Of a DNA stretch of 64,000 nt, positions 1-10,823 are shown one piece after another (position 1 is the stretch's first letter; each line of letters opens with the position of its first letter). This stretch comes from Opisthocomus hoazin (lineage: Eukaryota; Chordata; Aves; Opisthocomiformes; Opisthocomidae): positions 3,596,001 to 3,660,000 of the forward strand of contig NC_134426.1 in NCBI RefSeq assembly GCF_030867145.1, given 5' to 3'. The notes under the pieces were generated by a model. The model ran no database searches, was not told the origin of the DNA, and saw only the letters and a list, made by a program, of their open reading frames with translations. The position numbers and the translations under genes were made by a program.

Positions 1-1051
1 TGGCTGAATGGCAGAACTCAGAGGGTTGTCATCAGCGGCGCTGAGTCTAGTTGGAGGCCGGTAACTAGTGGTGTCCCTCAGGGGTCAGTACTGGGCCCAG
101 TTTTATTGAACTTCTTTATCAACTACCTGGATGAAGAGTTAGAATGTACCCTCAGCAAGTTTGCTGACGACACCAAACTGGGAGGTGTGGTAGATACACC
201 AGCAGTCTGTGCTGCCATTCAGCGAGACCTAGATAGGCTGGAAAGTTGGGCAGAGAGGAACCTGATGAGGTTCAACAAGGGCAAATGCAGGGTCCTGCAC
301 CTGGAGAGGAACAACCCCATGCACCAGTACAGGGTTGGGGTGGACCTGCTGGAGAGCAGTTCTGCGGAGAGGGACGTGGGTGTCCTGGTGGACGACAGGT
401 TAACAGTGAGCCAGCAGTGTGCCCTGGCTGCCAAGAAGGCCAATGGCATTCTGGGGTGCATTAAAAGGAGTGTGGCCAGCAAGTCGAGGGAGGTTCTCCT
501 TCCCCTCTACAGTGCCCTGGTGAGGCCTCATCTGGAGTACTGTGTCCAGTTCTGGGCTCCCCAGTTCAAGAAAGATGAGGAGCTACTGGAGAGAGTCCAG
601 CGGAGGACTACAAAGACGATGAGGGGACTGGAACATCTCTCCTGCAAGGAGAGGCTGAGGGAGCTGGGCTTGTTCAGCCTGAAGAAGAGAAGGCTGAAAG
701 GGGACCTAATAAATGCTTATAAATATCTGAAAGGTGAGTGTCAGGAGGATGGGGACAAACTCTTTTCAGTGGTGCCCAGCGACAGGACTAGGGGCAATGG
801 GCACCAACTAAAGCAGAGGAAGTTCCGTCTGAACATGAAGAAGAACTTCTTCCCTCTGAGGGTGACAGAGCACTGGAACAGGCTGCCCAGGGAGGCTGTG
901 GAGTCTCCTTCTCTGGAGATATTCAAGATCCACCTGGACGTGGTCCTGTGCAGCCTGCTGTAGGTGACCCTGTTTGGGCAGGGGGGTTGGACTAGATGTC
1001 CCACAGAGGTCCCTTCCAACCCCTACCATTCTGTGATTCTGTGATTCTGTG
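1..1051 (+). mobile_element. CR1 LINE, 3' half (reverse transcriptase and tail)
   Basis: This is a CR1 non-LTR retrotransposon cut off by the window edge. One reading frame stays open from base 1 to the stop at 961-963. It encodes the end of the reverse transcriptase: a [11 protein letters not shown] block near 67-105 and the catalytic FADD motif at 160-171. The usual CR1 C-terminal region follows ([35 protein letters not shown]). Short 3' non-coding sequence then ends in three ATTCTGTG-type units at about 1024-1050, the normal CR1 3' terminus. The absence of stops over 320 codons suggests a fairly young copy, but the 5' part is outside the window. It is a transposon protein, not a host gene. 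Confidence 0.93.
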
Positions 1052-1690
1052 GTCCAATGCACTATTAAGAGTTGACCTTATCCAAGGGACCCGTGACTTA
1101 ATCTCCATCCATTGCTGGGTTTCGCCTGGGGTTCTGCTTCTTAGGCACCTGGAACTGGAAGACCTTTCTGCTGAAGACAGAGGCAAAGAGGACACAGACA
1201 ATCTCAGATATATCTACCTCCACTCTTGCTGAATTCAGCAGTGGCCACACACCATCTTTGTTTCTTCTTTAACTGTGCTAAAGGAGTACCAGCCCGTTGC
1301 TGTGGCCTTGAACTCCCTTGCAAGTGTCAACTCCAGTGGAGCTCTGGCTTTTCTAAACCCAAGCACATTTCTGAATTCCTCCTCTGTTTCCACCCTTGCA
1401 TCCAACTCTTGTATCCTTCCTTTTTTCCATAGAGCTCCCACATGAGTTTCCCGTTTCCCCAAGTTTCTCTCCCAATAGCTCTGCTTGTTTTCCTGACTGT
1501 TGACATGCACAGCCTCCTGCTTGAAAGACACCATCTTCAAAGGCCAGATGTCTTGAGCTGTGCTGCCTTTGTGTACTGCTCGCGTGGGCTCCCTCATTAA
1601 AAGTTGCAGGACTAGGCCAAAGTCTGCTTATCTTCATATCGGGCAGTGATATTCTGAGCATAGTGATGCTCACATTGCTATGACACAGGG
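1052..1690 (-). mobile_element. Old CR1 fragment (between endonuclease and RT), minus strand
   Basis: Minus-strand translation gives degraded CR1 ORF2 text from the linker between endonuclease and reverse transcriptase: a LELTLAREFK block resembling the CR1 LELNLARD(V/A)K motif, and an LFASVF block resembling NNFFASVFT. Stops and frameshifts interrupt it. The left edge coincides with the tail of the younger CR1 ending at 1051. The same sequence recurs at 21605-22240 as part of a duplicated block, and its right part recurs at 3412-3684. Confidence 0.65.
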
Positions 1691-1771
1691 CAGAAATGCT
1701 TCCCTCCTTCTGACATTGTTTAATTTTAGGCTTGAGTACTTTGTATAATCAATGCATGCCTTACTAACAAT

Positions 1772-2224
1772 TGTGTCCTTGAAGAGGAGCTAACAGACTG
1801 ATAAAAGGGGAACATCCAGCCCAGAAGGCACGGAAAGCTGGATGACTGCCAAAGAAGCATGAAGTTAACAAAGACTGAGGATAACTAGGAAAAAGGTAAA
1901 GGCGGCAGGGGGAGATTGCAACCACCGACTCAGTTCAGAACCAAAAATTCTGCACCTCCCCAGCTTGCGAGTATGCATAGTTAAGTAAGGAAGGAGTAAA
2001 CTTCTATGACAAGCGTGTAACGTGATGAACCAGTCAGAATGCAATGAGTAATTGCTTTTTTTTGAGAGTATATAGAACTTGTGACTCTGCTAAACATTGT
2101 GCTAGCTTTGTGGAATTATCACCTAGCACCAACATCTACGCAAATCTGCAAGAAAGACAACACCTCTGCTCTGTGTGTGTATTGGCGTACTGTGCACTGG
2201 GTAAATGACCACACTTTTGGGACA
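1772..2224 (+). mobile_element. Solo LTR with 5-bp target-site duplication
   Basis: The 453-bp element begins TGTGTCC and ends GGGACA, an imperfect inverted terminal pair. ACAAT flanks it at 1767-1771 and 2225-2229. A TATATA-like promoter lies near 2068. No internal retroviral sequence is present, so it is a solo LTR. A 5-bp duplication fits ERVL-type (class III) integration, though class cannot be settled from one copy. The paralogous copy is at 22328-22783. Confidence 0.8.
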
Positions 2225-2284
2225 ACAATCTGAGGTCTAACATCTACACTCTTTTATTGTCATTCCCCTTGGGAGGTCAGTCCG

Positions 2285-3411
2285 TGTTGCTGAAAATCCG
2301 GGAATAAAACCTCGTAACACCAATGTAGTGTTAAAAGGCAGGCATTCTTTATGGCGACGTCGGATGCATGGGGGATAATTCCACCAAACGTGCATACCTC
2401 GTACCTTTTCCATGCAGTTTATATAGAACAAAATATACATATTCATCTGATTACATAGGCTCTTCCTTTCATAATCAAATCAGTCTATTTCCATACACTC
2501 TTCCCAGTTGCGCTTGCGCAGTGCCTCTTAGTGGTGGTCGTCGGGGGTCTCAAGATGAAGTCTCATCCTCTTCATCACAGTGTCCGTGGGTTGACCCCTG
2601 TTTCTGTGCAAGCTCAGTCGTCTTCTGGCTCTTGTCCCTGCGGAACGGGTCTTCTTGACTGTTAAAAATTTTATCCTCACACGAGTGGGTTACACTAGGT
2701 TTTGCTTTATTCACAACTCGGAGTTGGACCATCACCTTAGTGAGTGGCAAAGCTGAGCTCGCTAGACCAGTTTATATACATTTATTAAACCGATTACATC
2801 AAGGCTAGAATCTTCATAAGTTTCCTAAGCAACCGTTCCGTTCTTTTGAGTACATCGTTTATTAAGTTCTTTCGATTCTTCTGTCTTTGTAGAATTCTCC
2901 GTCGCTGGTTTCAGGCCTTGCTTGGTTTCAGGGTTGTCTCTGCTTCTTTAATTAATTCTATTAGATACAATCCATACAATTAATTTCTATCCCAATTGCA
3001 ACATACCGATTGTATGGTTTCTTAACACAGCTGTGTCTACACAGCTGAGTGTACGTTCTAGTTCTATGATTTTATTCTATTCTATAATCAATCTTTATAA
3101 TCAATTTCTAACATTGACCAGTTCTAGGCACCTGCTAGTTTTAATTAAAACTAACTTCTTTGGGGAGAGATGTATGACTTCTTGCTGCAGTTAATTTACA
3201 CAATAGATAGGTACCACAAATGCACCTGCAACTATTAGGTAACACTATTTCTATTAAAAATCCCCCTCCACCATTATTGTTTAACATTCATGATTACCTA
3301 GGGACTAAACCCTCTGTTCCCAGACCTAATGTCCAGATGGGCAGGGTTGTACCAGGAACACAGCAGCATTGTTCATGTTTATGGTCAAATGATTTCATCA
3401 CCTTGGTTACA
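2285..3411 (-). mobile_element. Solo LTR, minus strand (long form)
   Basis: On the plus strand it starts TGTTGCTGAAAATCC and ends GGTTACA, so in its own orientation it runs TGTAACC...AGCAACA. About 130 bases in from its 3' end is a TATATA-type box (complement at about 2420). The polyadenylation-type sequence near 2350 (ATAAAG) is a weaker form of the AATAAA seen in the related LTR at 3685-4415. Both ends match that element; the central ~700 bases do not. I see no target-site duplication, because the left flank is block D1 and the right flank is a CR1 fragment. Confidence 0.7.
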
Positions 3412-3684
3412 CTTCCTTTTGTCCATGGAGCTTCCCCATGGGTTTCCTGTTTCTCCAAGCTTCTCTCCTGACAGTTCAGCTTATTGTCCTGACAATTGAC
3501 ATGCACAGTCTCCTGCTTGAGAGACACTGTCTTTGAAGAGCAGCTGTACTGAGCTCTGCTGCCCTTCTGTGCTTCTCACATGAGGTCCCCCACTAAAAGT
3601 TGCAAGACTAGTCCAAAGTCTGCTTACCTTTATATGGGACAGAAATGTTCTGAACATGGCGATGCTTAGGTTGTAATGATATAG
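3412..3684 (-). mobile_element. Old CR1 fragment, copy of 1412-1685
   Basis: This 273-bp stretch aligns by eye with about 1412-1685 in the D1 block (same minus-strand CR1 text with substitutions). It is trapped between two LTRs of one family. Too short and degraded to say which CR1 subfamily it came from. Confidence 0.55.
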
Positions 3685-4415
3685 TGTCACTGAAAATCCG
3701 GGAATAAAACCTCGTAACACCAATGTAGTGTTAGCAGCCAGGCATTCTTTATTGCAGCGCTGGAAGCACGGGGGATAATTCCACCGAACATGCATACCTC
3801 ATACCCTTTCCATGCAGTTTATATAAATCAAAAATATACATATTTATTATATTTATGCATATTCAATATTATTCGCTTTGGCAATTGGTGTAAACTTCTC
3901 TCGATTCATGTTTAAAGGTGTAGTTCACGTACAATCAAGATTGCAGACTTGAAGAGGGGTGGTCGCACCTCGGAGGCAGGTAGCCTTCAGGATGGAGGTG
4001 TGTTTTGGTATTAAAATGATATTAAAACCAGCAAAGTTCATGAGAGGATAGCACTTTGGCAAGGTTTAGAAAACCTGTTGGCTCAGGGGGCCAAATGATC
4101 TGCCTATCAGTTCTAGAGGATCATTTCTTCCCTCTTTATCATCACAGAGCAGGGCCATGGAGTCTTCACTCCCCTTCATCCTCTATGGTACATTGCAGGG
4201 AGTTGCTGTGTGAGTGGATTCCTTGCGTGCCTGCTGCAGCTGTGTTCCACTCTGTCATTTCCCTTGACAAACACACAATTACCTACTATAGTTAGCATTA
4301 ATGGTTACCTAGAGAATAGACCCTCTGTCCTAAAGTCCAGGTGGGTTGGGTTGTACCAGGAACATAGCAGCACTGTTCATGTTTATGGTCAACTGATTCC
4401 ATCACCTTGGTTACA
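3685..4415 (-). mobile_element. Solo LTR, minus strand (short form)
   Basis: This 731-bp LTR starts TGTCACTGAAAATCC and ends GGTTACA on the plus strand. In its own orientation it has a TATATAAA box (complement near 3820) and AATAAA (complement TTTATT near 3748) about 65 bases before its 3' end, the expected order for an LTR. Its ends match the LTR at 2285-3411; the middle differs. No target-site duplication was found. Confidence 0.75.
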
Positions 4416-4439
4416 CCACTGTGCCAGAGTGCTCTGGCA

Positions 4440-7400
4440 ACTTCCATAGCTCTACAAGCCTGTGTTTGTAAATTAAATGAAGTTTCAGCTGTCTTGAATG
4501 AGGTTAGACAATGAAGGGATGCACATAAGACCAATGCCATCATACTTTTAAGGCCATGCAGACAATACAGCTGATGAAGAGGAGAAAAAGAAAGACTTAG
4601 TTCTCTCTGTGGAACATGACTCCATTTAAAGGGGTGATTGCATCCATAGGCAGCCCTGGCTATAAGGAATATTTAAAGATTCAGTTGTCTTAAATGCGGT
4701 CACTTTCTGTCATTTAAGCTGTTCAAAGGCATTTCCCACCAGCCTCCAGGAAGAAGCCCTCAGACACTGCCCTGTCTCTATGAATTTCTCCAGTGCAGCG
4801 TGCAGTTACCAGCACGCATCTTGGTCACCTCTGGAACCAAACCTGTCACCAGGTGTCTGTGTCTGAACATCTTCCTCCTGCCCTCCACCTCAAATAATTA
4901 GCAAGGGAGCTGAGACAAGGAGCTCCCATGCAGAAGCCTGTTAAATGTCCATCTGAACTGAGGCAAGAAGAACCCCACCTCCTGTAGGTTTGTGAGTGGG
5001 AGGTGAGTCCTCTTCTAGCCCCAGGACTTCAAACCTTTCCTACATTAGGGTAAAGGAGATCCCTCCCTGTCATTTTCTGTTTGTCCTGTCTAATAACGGC
5101 ACAAAGAAAGTTGTTTTTTCTTTCTAACTGTGTCACTGAGAAGAGAAATGACACTGTAGAAAAGAAGAGTTTCTCCCCAGTGGAGGAATCATCAGTGATG
5201 ACTTCATCCTGTTTCACAGCAGGTTCCCCTGGAGACAAAAAGACACCTTAAGTGAGCCCAGAGAGCAAAGAACCAGAGACACACTGAGCTTGTCCTCTGC
5301 TGCTGAGCTGAGGCTGAGCTTCTGGGATGAACTGACGTCATGGCAAGTGGGCAGCACTGCAGACAGTGATCTCTGCCCAGCTCCTCTGCAAAGCACAGCA
5401 GGCAGCGAGGGGAGAGGAGCGAGCTAGAGAGAGGTTGAAGGCAGTGTGGAGTGGGAGGATGCTGAGAGATCACTAGGCGAGAGATGTTTTCAGCCGTTGA
5501 CACGGTAGGTCTCTGCATGAAGGGCAATGTGCCTGCATTTTGTGGAAAGATCTCCTCAAGCTGGCACACCCCACAGCCTATGGGGGGGGTGAGGAATATC
5601 ACAGTTTGTCTGTTGTAGAAGGTGAGGACGTGCTGCAAAGCAGGGACTGCCTGCTGCACCCTCAGAGGGACAGGCCATGACAGCTGCCTTCTCCCAGGGA
5701 CGGCTACAGGGTTGGTAAGGTGGATGTGCAGCCCAGGCTTTCCCAAGCTGCCATTCCGTGCGGGGTCTGTGCACCAGCATGGTATTGTGTGCTGGGGCAG
5801 GGACTCTGCTGCCTGCCAGGGCCAGGACTCACCCTGCCCAAGCAGCTCACCATAATGCTATAGGGAGAAGCTGTGGGTGGAAGGAGAAACCCCCAGGAAG
5901 GCAGGGCAGGGTTTTTCTGCTGCATGGGTCAGGGCTGCTCACAGCTCCAGATCACCCCAGGGCATTTCCAAGGGAACTTCTCAAGATGGAGTTCCCTGAA
6001 GGGGAAGGTGGCTGTCTGCTGAAGTTTCTCCTCTTGGTTTGCTGGGTGGGCAGTGGGACATTTCCCAGGGCACTTTTAAACTGGAGTGTAGAAGGAGGGG
6101 ATGACTGTAGAGAGGAGAAGCTTTCCTGAGTCTGCATTTTCACTTTCCAGCTCTGGGGACTACAGGCAGCACCAGCATCCCCTGGCCAGTTTCATCAGGG
6201 TTTGTGTGAGCTGCCCTTTAGTCCCTGCACACACACAGAGGCTGCAGGGCAGAGCTGGGCACACAGGGGCTGGGCTGGGGTCTGTGAGCACTGGCAGGGA
6301 AGAGATGTGGGGCCAGAGCAAGAGCTCCTGGCAGGGACAGCTCCAGGCAGTCGAGATGGGCAGGAAGGGAGGGAACTGCTCATGGAAACCCTGTTGCAAG
6401 GAGATATGGGCACCTCCTGGCCGTGCCCTGCAGTGCAGATGCCTTCCCTGAGCAACCCCCTTCCTCTCTCCTCTGCCTCTCCCCTTTCCTCTCTCAGCCA
6501 GATCCTCACTCTATTCTTCCTTAGTTTCTCCTCTTGTCTCCTTTGAATTTATCTTTTTGTTGTTGTCACTCTCTGGGGATGGGAGTCTGAGCTGCAGACT
6601 CAAACTGTGATCTTGTTTGTCCGTTCATGCAGATGTGACCACGGCAACAAGTGTCCCACCTTCCCTCTAACCTGTGGGGGCTATGGCCAATGCAGCCTGT
6701 GGGGCTGGGGGACTGAGTCACTTTTCTCTAAATGAAAAGCTGTCATTAGGATAATTGGCTAGCTCCTTGGGTGTCATTCCAAGGTGTCAGATGCCCTCCA
6801 GGATGCAAATGTGACCTGCAGTGTCTCTGTTGTATTTTAAAGCCCCATGGAGAAACATAGAGATACTACAACCGAGGAAATGCTGTTGGGCTGTTGAAAT
6901 GACCCACTTTTGTTCTTGGCTAGAAGTGGGATGCTGAGACCCACAGTAAGAGTGAGGCATTCACTGCTCTCTGTTCTCCGTAGTGTCCCTATCTGAGGAA
7001 GATGAAAGCCCAGGGCAGTTCTTCCAGATGGAAGGATAAACCATCTCCCCTATCTTTGCACTAAGCCCAGTCAATTCTCTTGCCTCGCAGGACTCGCTCT
7101 ATTTTCTCCCAGCGCAGCAGAAGTGCTGAGGGTTTCTGACTTCCAAACACACACCCAAGGTGACATGAGGGAAGCTGTAAGAACCCAAAACCTGTGAGTC
7201 TGACTTCTGCCATCCCCATTCCTTAGCACTGGCAGTGCTGATGCTGAAAAGCCCTTCTGCGATATGATAAGGTTCTTCTCATCAAGTTGAACACCAGGTC
7301 TGGCCCTGCCCAACCATGCCCTTGAACACACTGTTGCAGAGCACGGCTGGATCCTTGGCAGCCAGAGGGAGGAGGTCCTGCTCCTTCCGCTGCACTCAGC

Positions 7401-7552
7401 AAAACCTAACCAGAATTGCAACCACAGAGCTGAAGAAAGGGCTCCTGGAAAAAGAATGAGGTGTGTGTGAAATGGTGAGGGTCTAGGAGAAAGGCTTTTA
7501 TGCTTCTCGGAGATGTCCCCCCTAACTCTTCCCTGTTTTTTCCTCTAATGAC
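4440..7552 (+). repeat. OR unit U1: duplicated 5' flank of receptor gene
   Basis: No coding gene is supported here. The stretch aligns in blocks with 25535-29060 and 37470-40260, each time ending at an olfactory receptor. Shared landmarks include a TGCTGCTGA(G/T)CTG block at about 5300, 26430 and 38325, and a GAATATCACAGTTTGT block at about 5594 and 38656. The flank should contain the receptor's non-coding first exon(s) and promoter, but I cannot place them. Open frames seen here on the minus strand recur only because the DNA is duplicated. Confidence 0.75.
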
Positions 7553-7554
7553 AG
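7553..7554 (+). promoter_or_regulatory. 3' splice acceptor upstream of OR CDS
   Basis: A pyrimidine tract (about 7525-7545) followed by ...GACAG places a 3' splice site 23 bases before the start codon at 7578. The equivalent AG sits 23 bases before the start position of the receptor at 29084 and 22 bases before that of the pseudogene at 20018. This fits OR genes with a non-coding upstream exon spliced to a single coding exon. Confidence 0.6.
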
Positions 7555-7577
7555 GTCCCCATGCACAGAGGAAGCAA

Positions 7578-8513
7578 ATGTCCAATGGCAGCTCCGTCAC
7601 ACAGTTCCTCCTCCTGGTATTTGCAGACTCTCGGGAACGGCAGCTCTTACACTTCTGGCTCTTCCTTGGCATCTACCTGGCTGCCCTCCTGGGCAACGGC
7701 CTCATCATCACCACCATAGCCTATGAGCACCGCCTCCACACTCCCATGTACTTCTTCCTCCTCAACCTCTCCCTCGTCGACATCGGCTCCATCTCCACCA
7801 TTCTCCCGAAATCCATGGCCAATTCCCTCTGGGACACCAGGGACATCTCCTACTTGGGATGTGCTGCCCAGCTCTTCATGTTTGCCTTCTTGGTAGTAGC
7901 AGAGCTTTGTTTTCTGACTGTCATGGCCTATGACCGCTATGTTGCCATCTGCAGACCCCTGCACTACGGGACCCTCCTGGGCAGCAGAGCTTGTGTCCAC
8001 ATGGCAGCAGCTACCTGGGGCAGTGCTTTCCTCAATTCTCTCCTGCACACTGCCAATACATTTTCCATACCCCTCTGCCACGGCAAGGCTGTGGACCAGT
8101 TCTTCTGTGAAATCCCCCAGATCCTCAAGCTCTCTTGCTCACACTTCTATCTCAGGGAAGTTGGGCTTGTTGGGTTTAGCTTTTCTTTAGCTTCAGGGTG
8201 TTTTGTTTTCATTGTGCTGTCCTATGTGCAGATCTTCAGGGCCGTGCTGAGGATCCCCTCTGAGCAGGGACGGCACAAAGCCTTTTCCACATGCCTCCCT
8301 CACCTGGCCGTGGTCTCCCTGTATATCAGCACTTCCCTGTTTGCCTACCTGAAGCCCCCCTCCACCTCCTCGCCATCCCTGGACCTGGTAGTGTCATTCC
8401 TCTACTCAGTGATTCCTCCAGCAGTGAACCCCCTCATCTACAGCATGAGGAACCAGGAGCTCAAAGACGCAACAAAGAAGCTCATTCTGTCAGTAGACTT
8501 TCGGCAGCTATAA
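7578..8513 (+). CDS. Olfactory receptor, OR14-like (gamma-c type)
   Basis: This encodes an odorant-binding seven-helix GPCR of the plasma membrane of olfactory neuron cilia, signalling through G-olf by family knowledge. It is 311 aa, normal for the family. I chose the ATG at 7578, which gives the canonical bird OR14-like N-terminus (MSNGSS, glycosylation site at N3), although the frame is open from 7500. Visible landmarks are GN at 39-40 (N1.50), HTPMYFF at 54-60, D68 (D2.50), TM3 cysteine C95, MAYDRY at 116-121, loop cysteines C167, C177 and C187, SY at 215-216, KAFSTC at 234-239 and NPLIY at 284-288. All core residues are intact, so it is probably functional. An out-of-frame ATG lies 17 bases upstream at 7561. 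Its ligand cannot be predicted. Confidence 0.95.
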   Translation: MSNGSSVTQFLLLVFADSRERQLLHFWLFLGIYLAALLGNGLIITTIAYEHRLHTPMYFFLLNLSLVDIGSISTILPKSMANSLWDTRDISYLGCAAQLFMFAFLVVAELCFLTVMAYDRYVAICRPLHYGTLLGSRACVHMAAATWGSAFLNSLLHTANTFSIPLCHGKAVDQFFCEIPQILKLSCSHFYLREVGLVGFSFSLASGCFVFIVLSYVQIFRAVLRIPSEQGRHKAFSTCLPHLAVVSLYISTSLFAYLKPPSTSSPSLDLVVSFLYSVIPPAVNPLIYSMRNQELKDATKKLILSVDFRQL

Positions 8514-10243
8514 TCTGCCCATGCCTCTTCACAAGTGATTTCCTAATTATCTGGGGAACCTCTTGTGGTTTGGGCATTTTATCTGTGATAATTCAGTTTC
8601 TCCATGAGTGTCTGCATCCACTCCGCTTTTCCAGAGACATGAACCCAGTCTGTCTGACCCTTACGAATTTGTCTGGCACAGCGGTGCTGTTGGTCTCCCC
8701 TATCATATCTTTCTAATAATAGCGGATTTCATCAGTGCCCGCGTCTGGAGCTATGGTTCTTTTTCCAAAGCCAGGGTCAGGAACAGGCTGAAGAGCTCGT
8801 CTCTGTGAGGCCGTGCTGTTCTGCTGGGGTTCAGTGGTGGATGAGATGGAGTGAAGCATTGGGGAATCGGTCTTTCCTGAGACTCCAAGTGTTGGTGCCC
8901 AGTTCCAATGGAAATGATGAATGATCAACAGGGACCTCCGTGGGACTGTCCCCTCATGGTTTCAGGCACTAGAGCCCATGTGCCCTGCAGAGCAGCACCG
9001 ACAGCTCAGGGTCTTGTGGGGAGCATGGCAAGGGTGCAGGTATAACCAGCCAGGTGAACACAGATATGGTCCTCTGAGGAAAGGCTTTCTTTCGGCAGGT
9101 ATATCCCTGGAAAACAGCAAAGGACGGACTTCATGTTTCCAGGGAGGGATAAATGAAAAAGTGAGACCTGTTTCTACATGCACCCCCTCCAGGCAGGCTA
9201 CACTGTTGCTGGGGTAGCAGGAGCAGCCTGAGGAGCCCTTCGGCCAGGAGTCTGGTGCTGGGGAGAGGGGCTGGCTCAGAGGGACATCCTGTAGTTTTCA
9301 ATAAGCGTCTCTTGGAGACAAGAGCAGGCGACAGTGGGAGACACTGGTCTCTGTCTCCTCATGCTGTGGCTGGCCCTCAGCCCTGGGGCTGATGGGGAAG
9401 GCTGAGACCTCTCTCTGCTCCCCAGGAGCCTCTGTGCCCTTCAGAGGGACTGGGGCTGTGGGGTGAGTGTCCACAATTGTGCAGCAGTCCGTGATGGGCA
9501 GTTCTGTGGGGCCAGCCCAGACTGGAGTGCTCTCCTGGACTGGGCTGGGAGAATGCAGGGGAGGTGGAGAGAGCTGGGGAAGGGCTGTCCTAGGCAGGAA
9601 AGTTTCCAGAAGAGGAAAACACCCATGTAGAGCTTGGCTGTTTGAGTATGCAGGGTGAGGGCACCTAGGAGGGTGCTCATGGTGCTGAGCCAGGTGACAC
9701 AGTGAAGGAAGCAAGGCATGAAAGGTGCAGAAGAGAGGGGCCCGATCTGTGCCATGTTCCCTGGACACCCCAGGAAAGCTGTGCCAGCACGATCTTGCCT
9801 GATCACCCCACACTCCAGCCCTTCCCATCTCTGACTCTACACCCCAGTCCTGAGAAGGGATGTTTGCTGCATGGTCACCCCCATCGTCCTCCAGGGCTTT
9901 GTGATACCCAGCTCTACTGCCATATTAATAAAAAGGATATCACTTTCCTCCTTACACTCCATACACACCAGGTCTCATAGCTCTTGCCACAGGTGGTCTC
10001 TCAGTCAAGCCTCTTATCAGACAGCTCTGATCAGGTGCTGGATCGGGTGCTTACAGCCATGTCTCGAGAGATCTTGAAAATCCCCATTGTCTGAGATTCC
10101 TCCAAGTGCCCTCGGTGTCTGCTCCAGTGTTTGACTCTGAGGGATTTCTCAGCTCCTCTACTGGACAGGCAACAAGTTAGGTGAGAGCTTGTGTGTTGGT
10201 CAAAGGAGACACTAAAAAGGAGAGCACTGTGCTAGGAAATACT
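8514..10243. other. 3' flank of first receptor; no gene seen
   Basis: The first ~400 bases align with the 3' flank of the receptor at 29084 (8540-8830 against 30050-30320). The AATAAA present in that paralogue at 30199 is degenerate here. From about 8950 to 10240 the sequence is GC-rich and unrecognised. A 176-codon open frame on the minus strand (9298-9828) has no family resemblance that I can see and low-complexity Pro/Ser/Leu content, so I do not call it a gene. Confidence 0.5.
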
Positions 10244-10823
10244 TGTAGTTTTACCCTGGCCAACAACTAAACACCCAGAATGAACTGCGCACTCAACCCT
10301 TATACACCCAGCATGAAGGAGGAGACAGTCAGCAGTGACAAAAGTGAGAAAACTCATGGGTCAACACAAAGACAGTTTAATAGGTGAAGCAAAATCTGCA
10401 TGTGTGAGCAATCAATAATGAGGAATTCAGTCACTGCTTCCCATGGGCAGACATGGGTTTAGCCATTGCCAGGAAATGAGGGCTTCAATACAGGTATCAG
10501 TGACATGGGAAGACAAATATCATGACCATAAATGCCTTCATTTCATCCTCTTCTCCCTGAGTTATTATCACTGACCATGACTTCTTATGGTATGCAATAC
10601 CCTTTCAGTCATTTTGGGTCACCTGTCTCAGGCTCTTCTGTACACTCAGCCAACTCACTGTCCAGGCAGAGTGTGAAAACGAGGAAACCTTCATGCTCTG
10701 CAAGGACTGTTCAGCAGTAGCCACATCACTGATGGGTTATCAATTCTGGTTTAGTTACAAATCCAAAGCAGATCAACATATGGTCTGCTGTGAGGAGAAT
10801 TAACTCCATCCCAGCCAGGTCCA
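10244..10823 (-). mobile_element. LTR of a common avian endogenous retrovirus family, minus strand
   Basis: The text (TGTAGTTTTACCCTGGCC at the left, GACAGTTTAATAGGTGAAGC near 10370, CTTATGGTATGCAATACCC near 10583, AATTAACTCCATCCCAGCC near 10798) is the pattern of an LTR I recognise as widespread in bird genomes. It has no internal retroviral genes. The TG and CA ends are plausible rather than proven, since no target-site duplication is visible. Related LTR sequence occurs at 12430-13330, 49540-50290 and 57505-58010. Confidence 0.65.

Larger units (their letters stand above)
1052..2282 (+). repeat. Duplicated block D1, copy 1 (second copy 21605-22835)
   Basis: About 1.23 kb is nearly identical, by eye, to 21605-22835 in the same orientation. 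The block contains an old CR1 fragment and a solo LTR with its target-site duplication. Homology starts just after the CR1 tail ending at 1051 and is lost near 2280, where another LTR begins at 2285. The LTR therefore inserted before the block was duplicated. Confidence 0.85.

Noticed and set aside
2285-4415. A full provirus with two LTRs
   Set aside because: The interval between the LTRs is only 273 bp of CR1; no gag, pol or env text was seen anywhere in the window.
5204-5746. 180-codon minus-strand open frame with partial likeness to frames near 26345 and 38223-38910
   Set aside because: The recurrence follows from duplication of the receptor 5' flank. Frames differ in start, stop and phase between the copies, so there is no sign of protein-level conservation.
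7647-8081. Long minus-strand open frame opposite the first receptor
   Set aside because: It is the antisense shadow of conserved receptor codons. The same shadow recurs opposite the other receptors (for example 19476-19973 on the plus strand).
9298-9828. 176-codon minus-strand open frame downstream of the first receptor
   Set aside because: GC-rich sequence with low stop density, no recognisable domain, no splice or promoter support, and not preserved in the paralogous unit at 30 kb.
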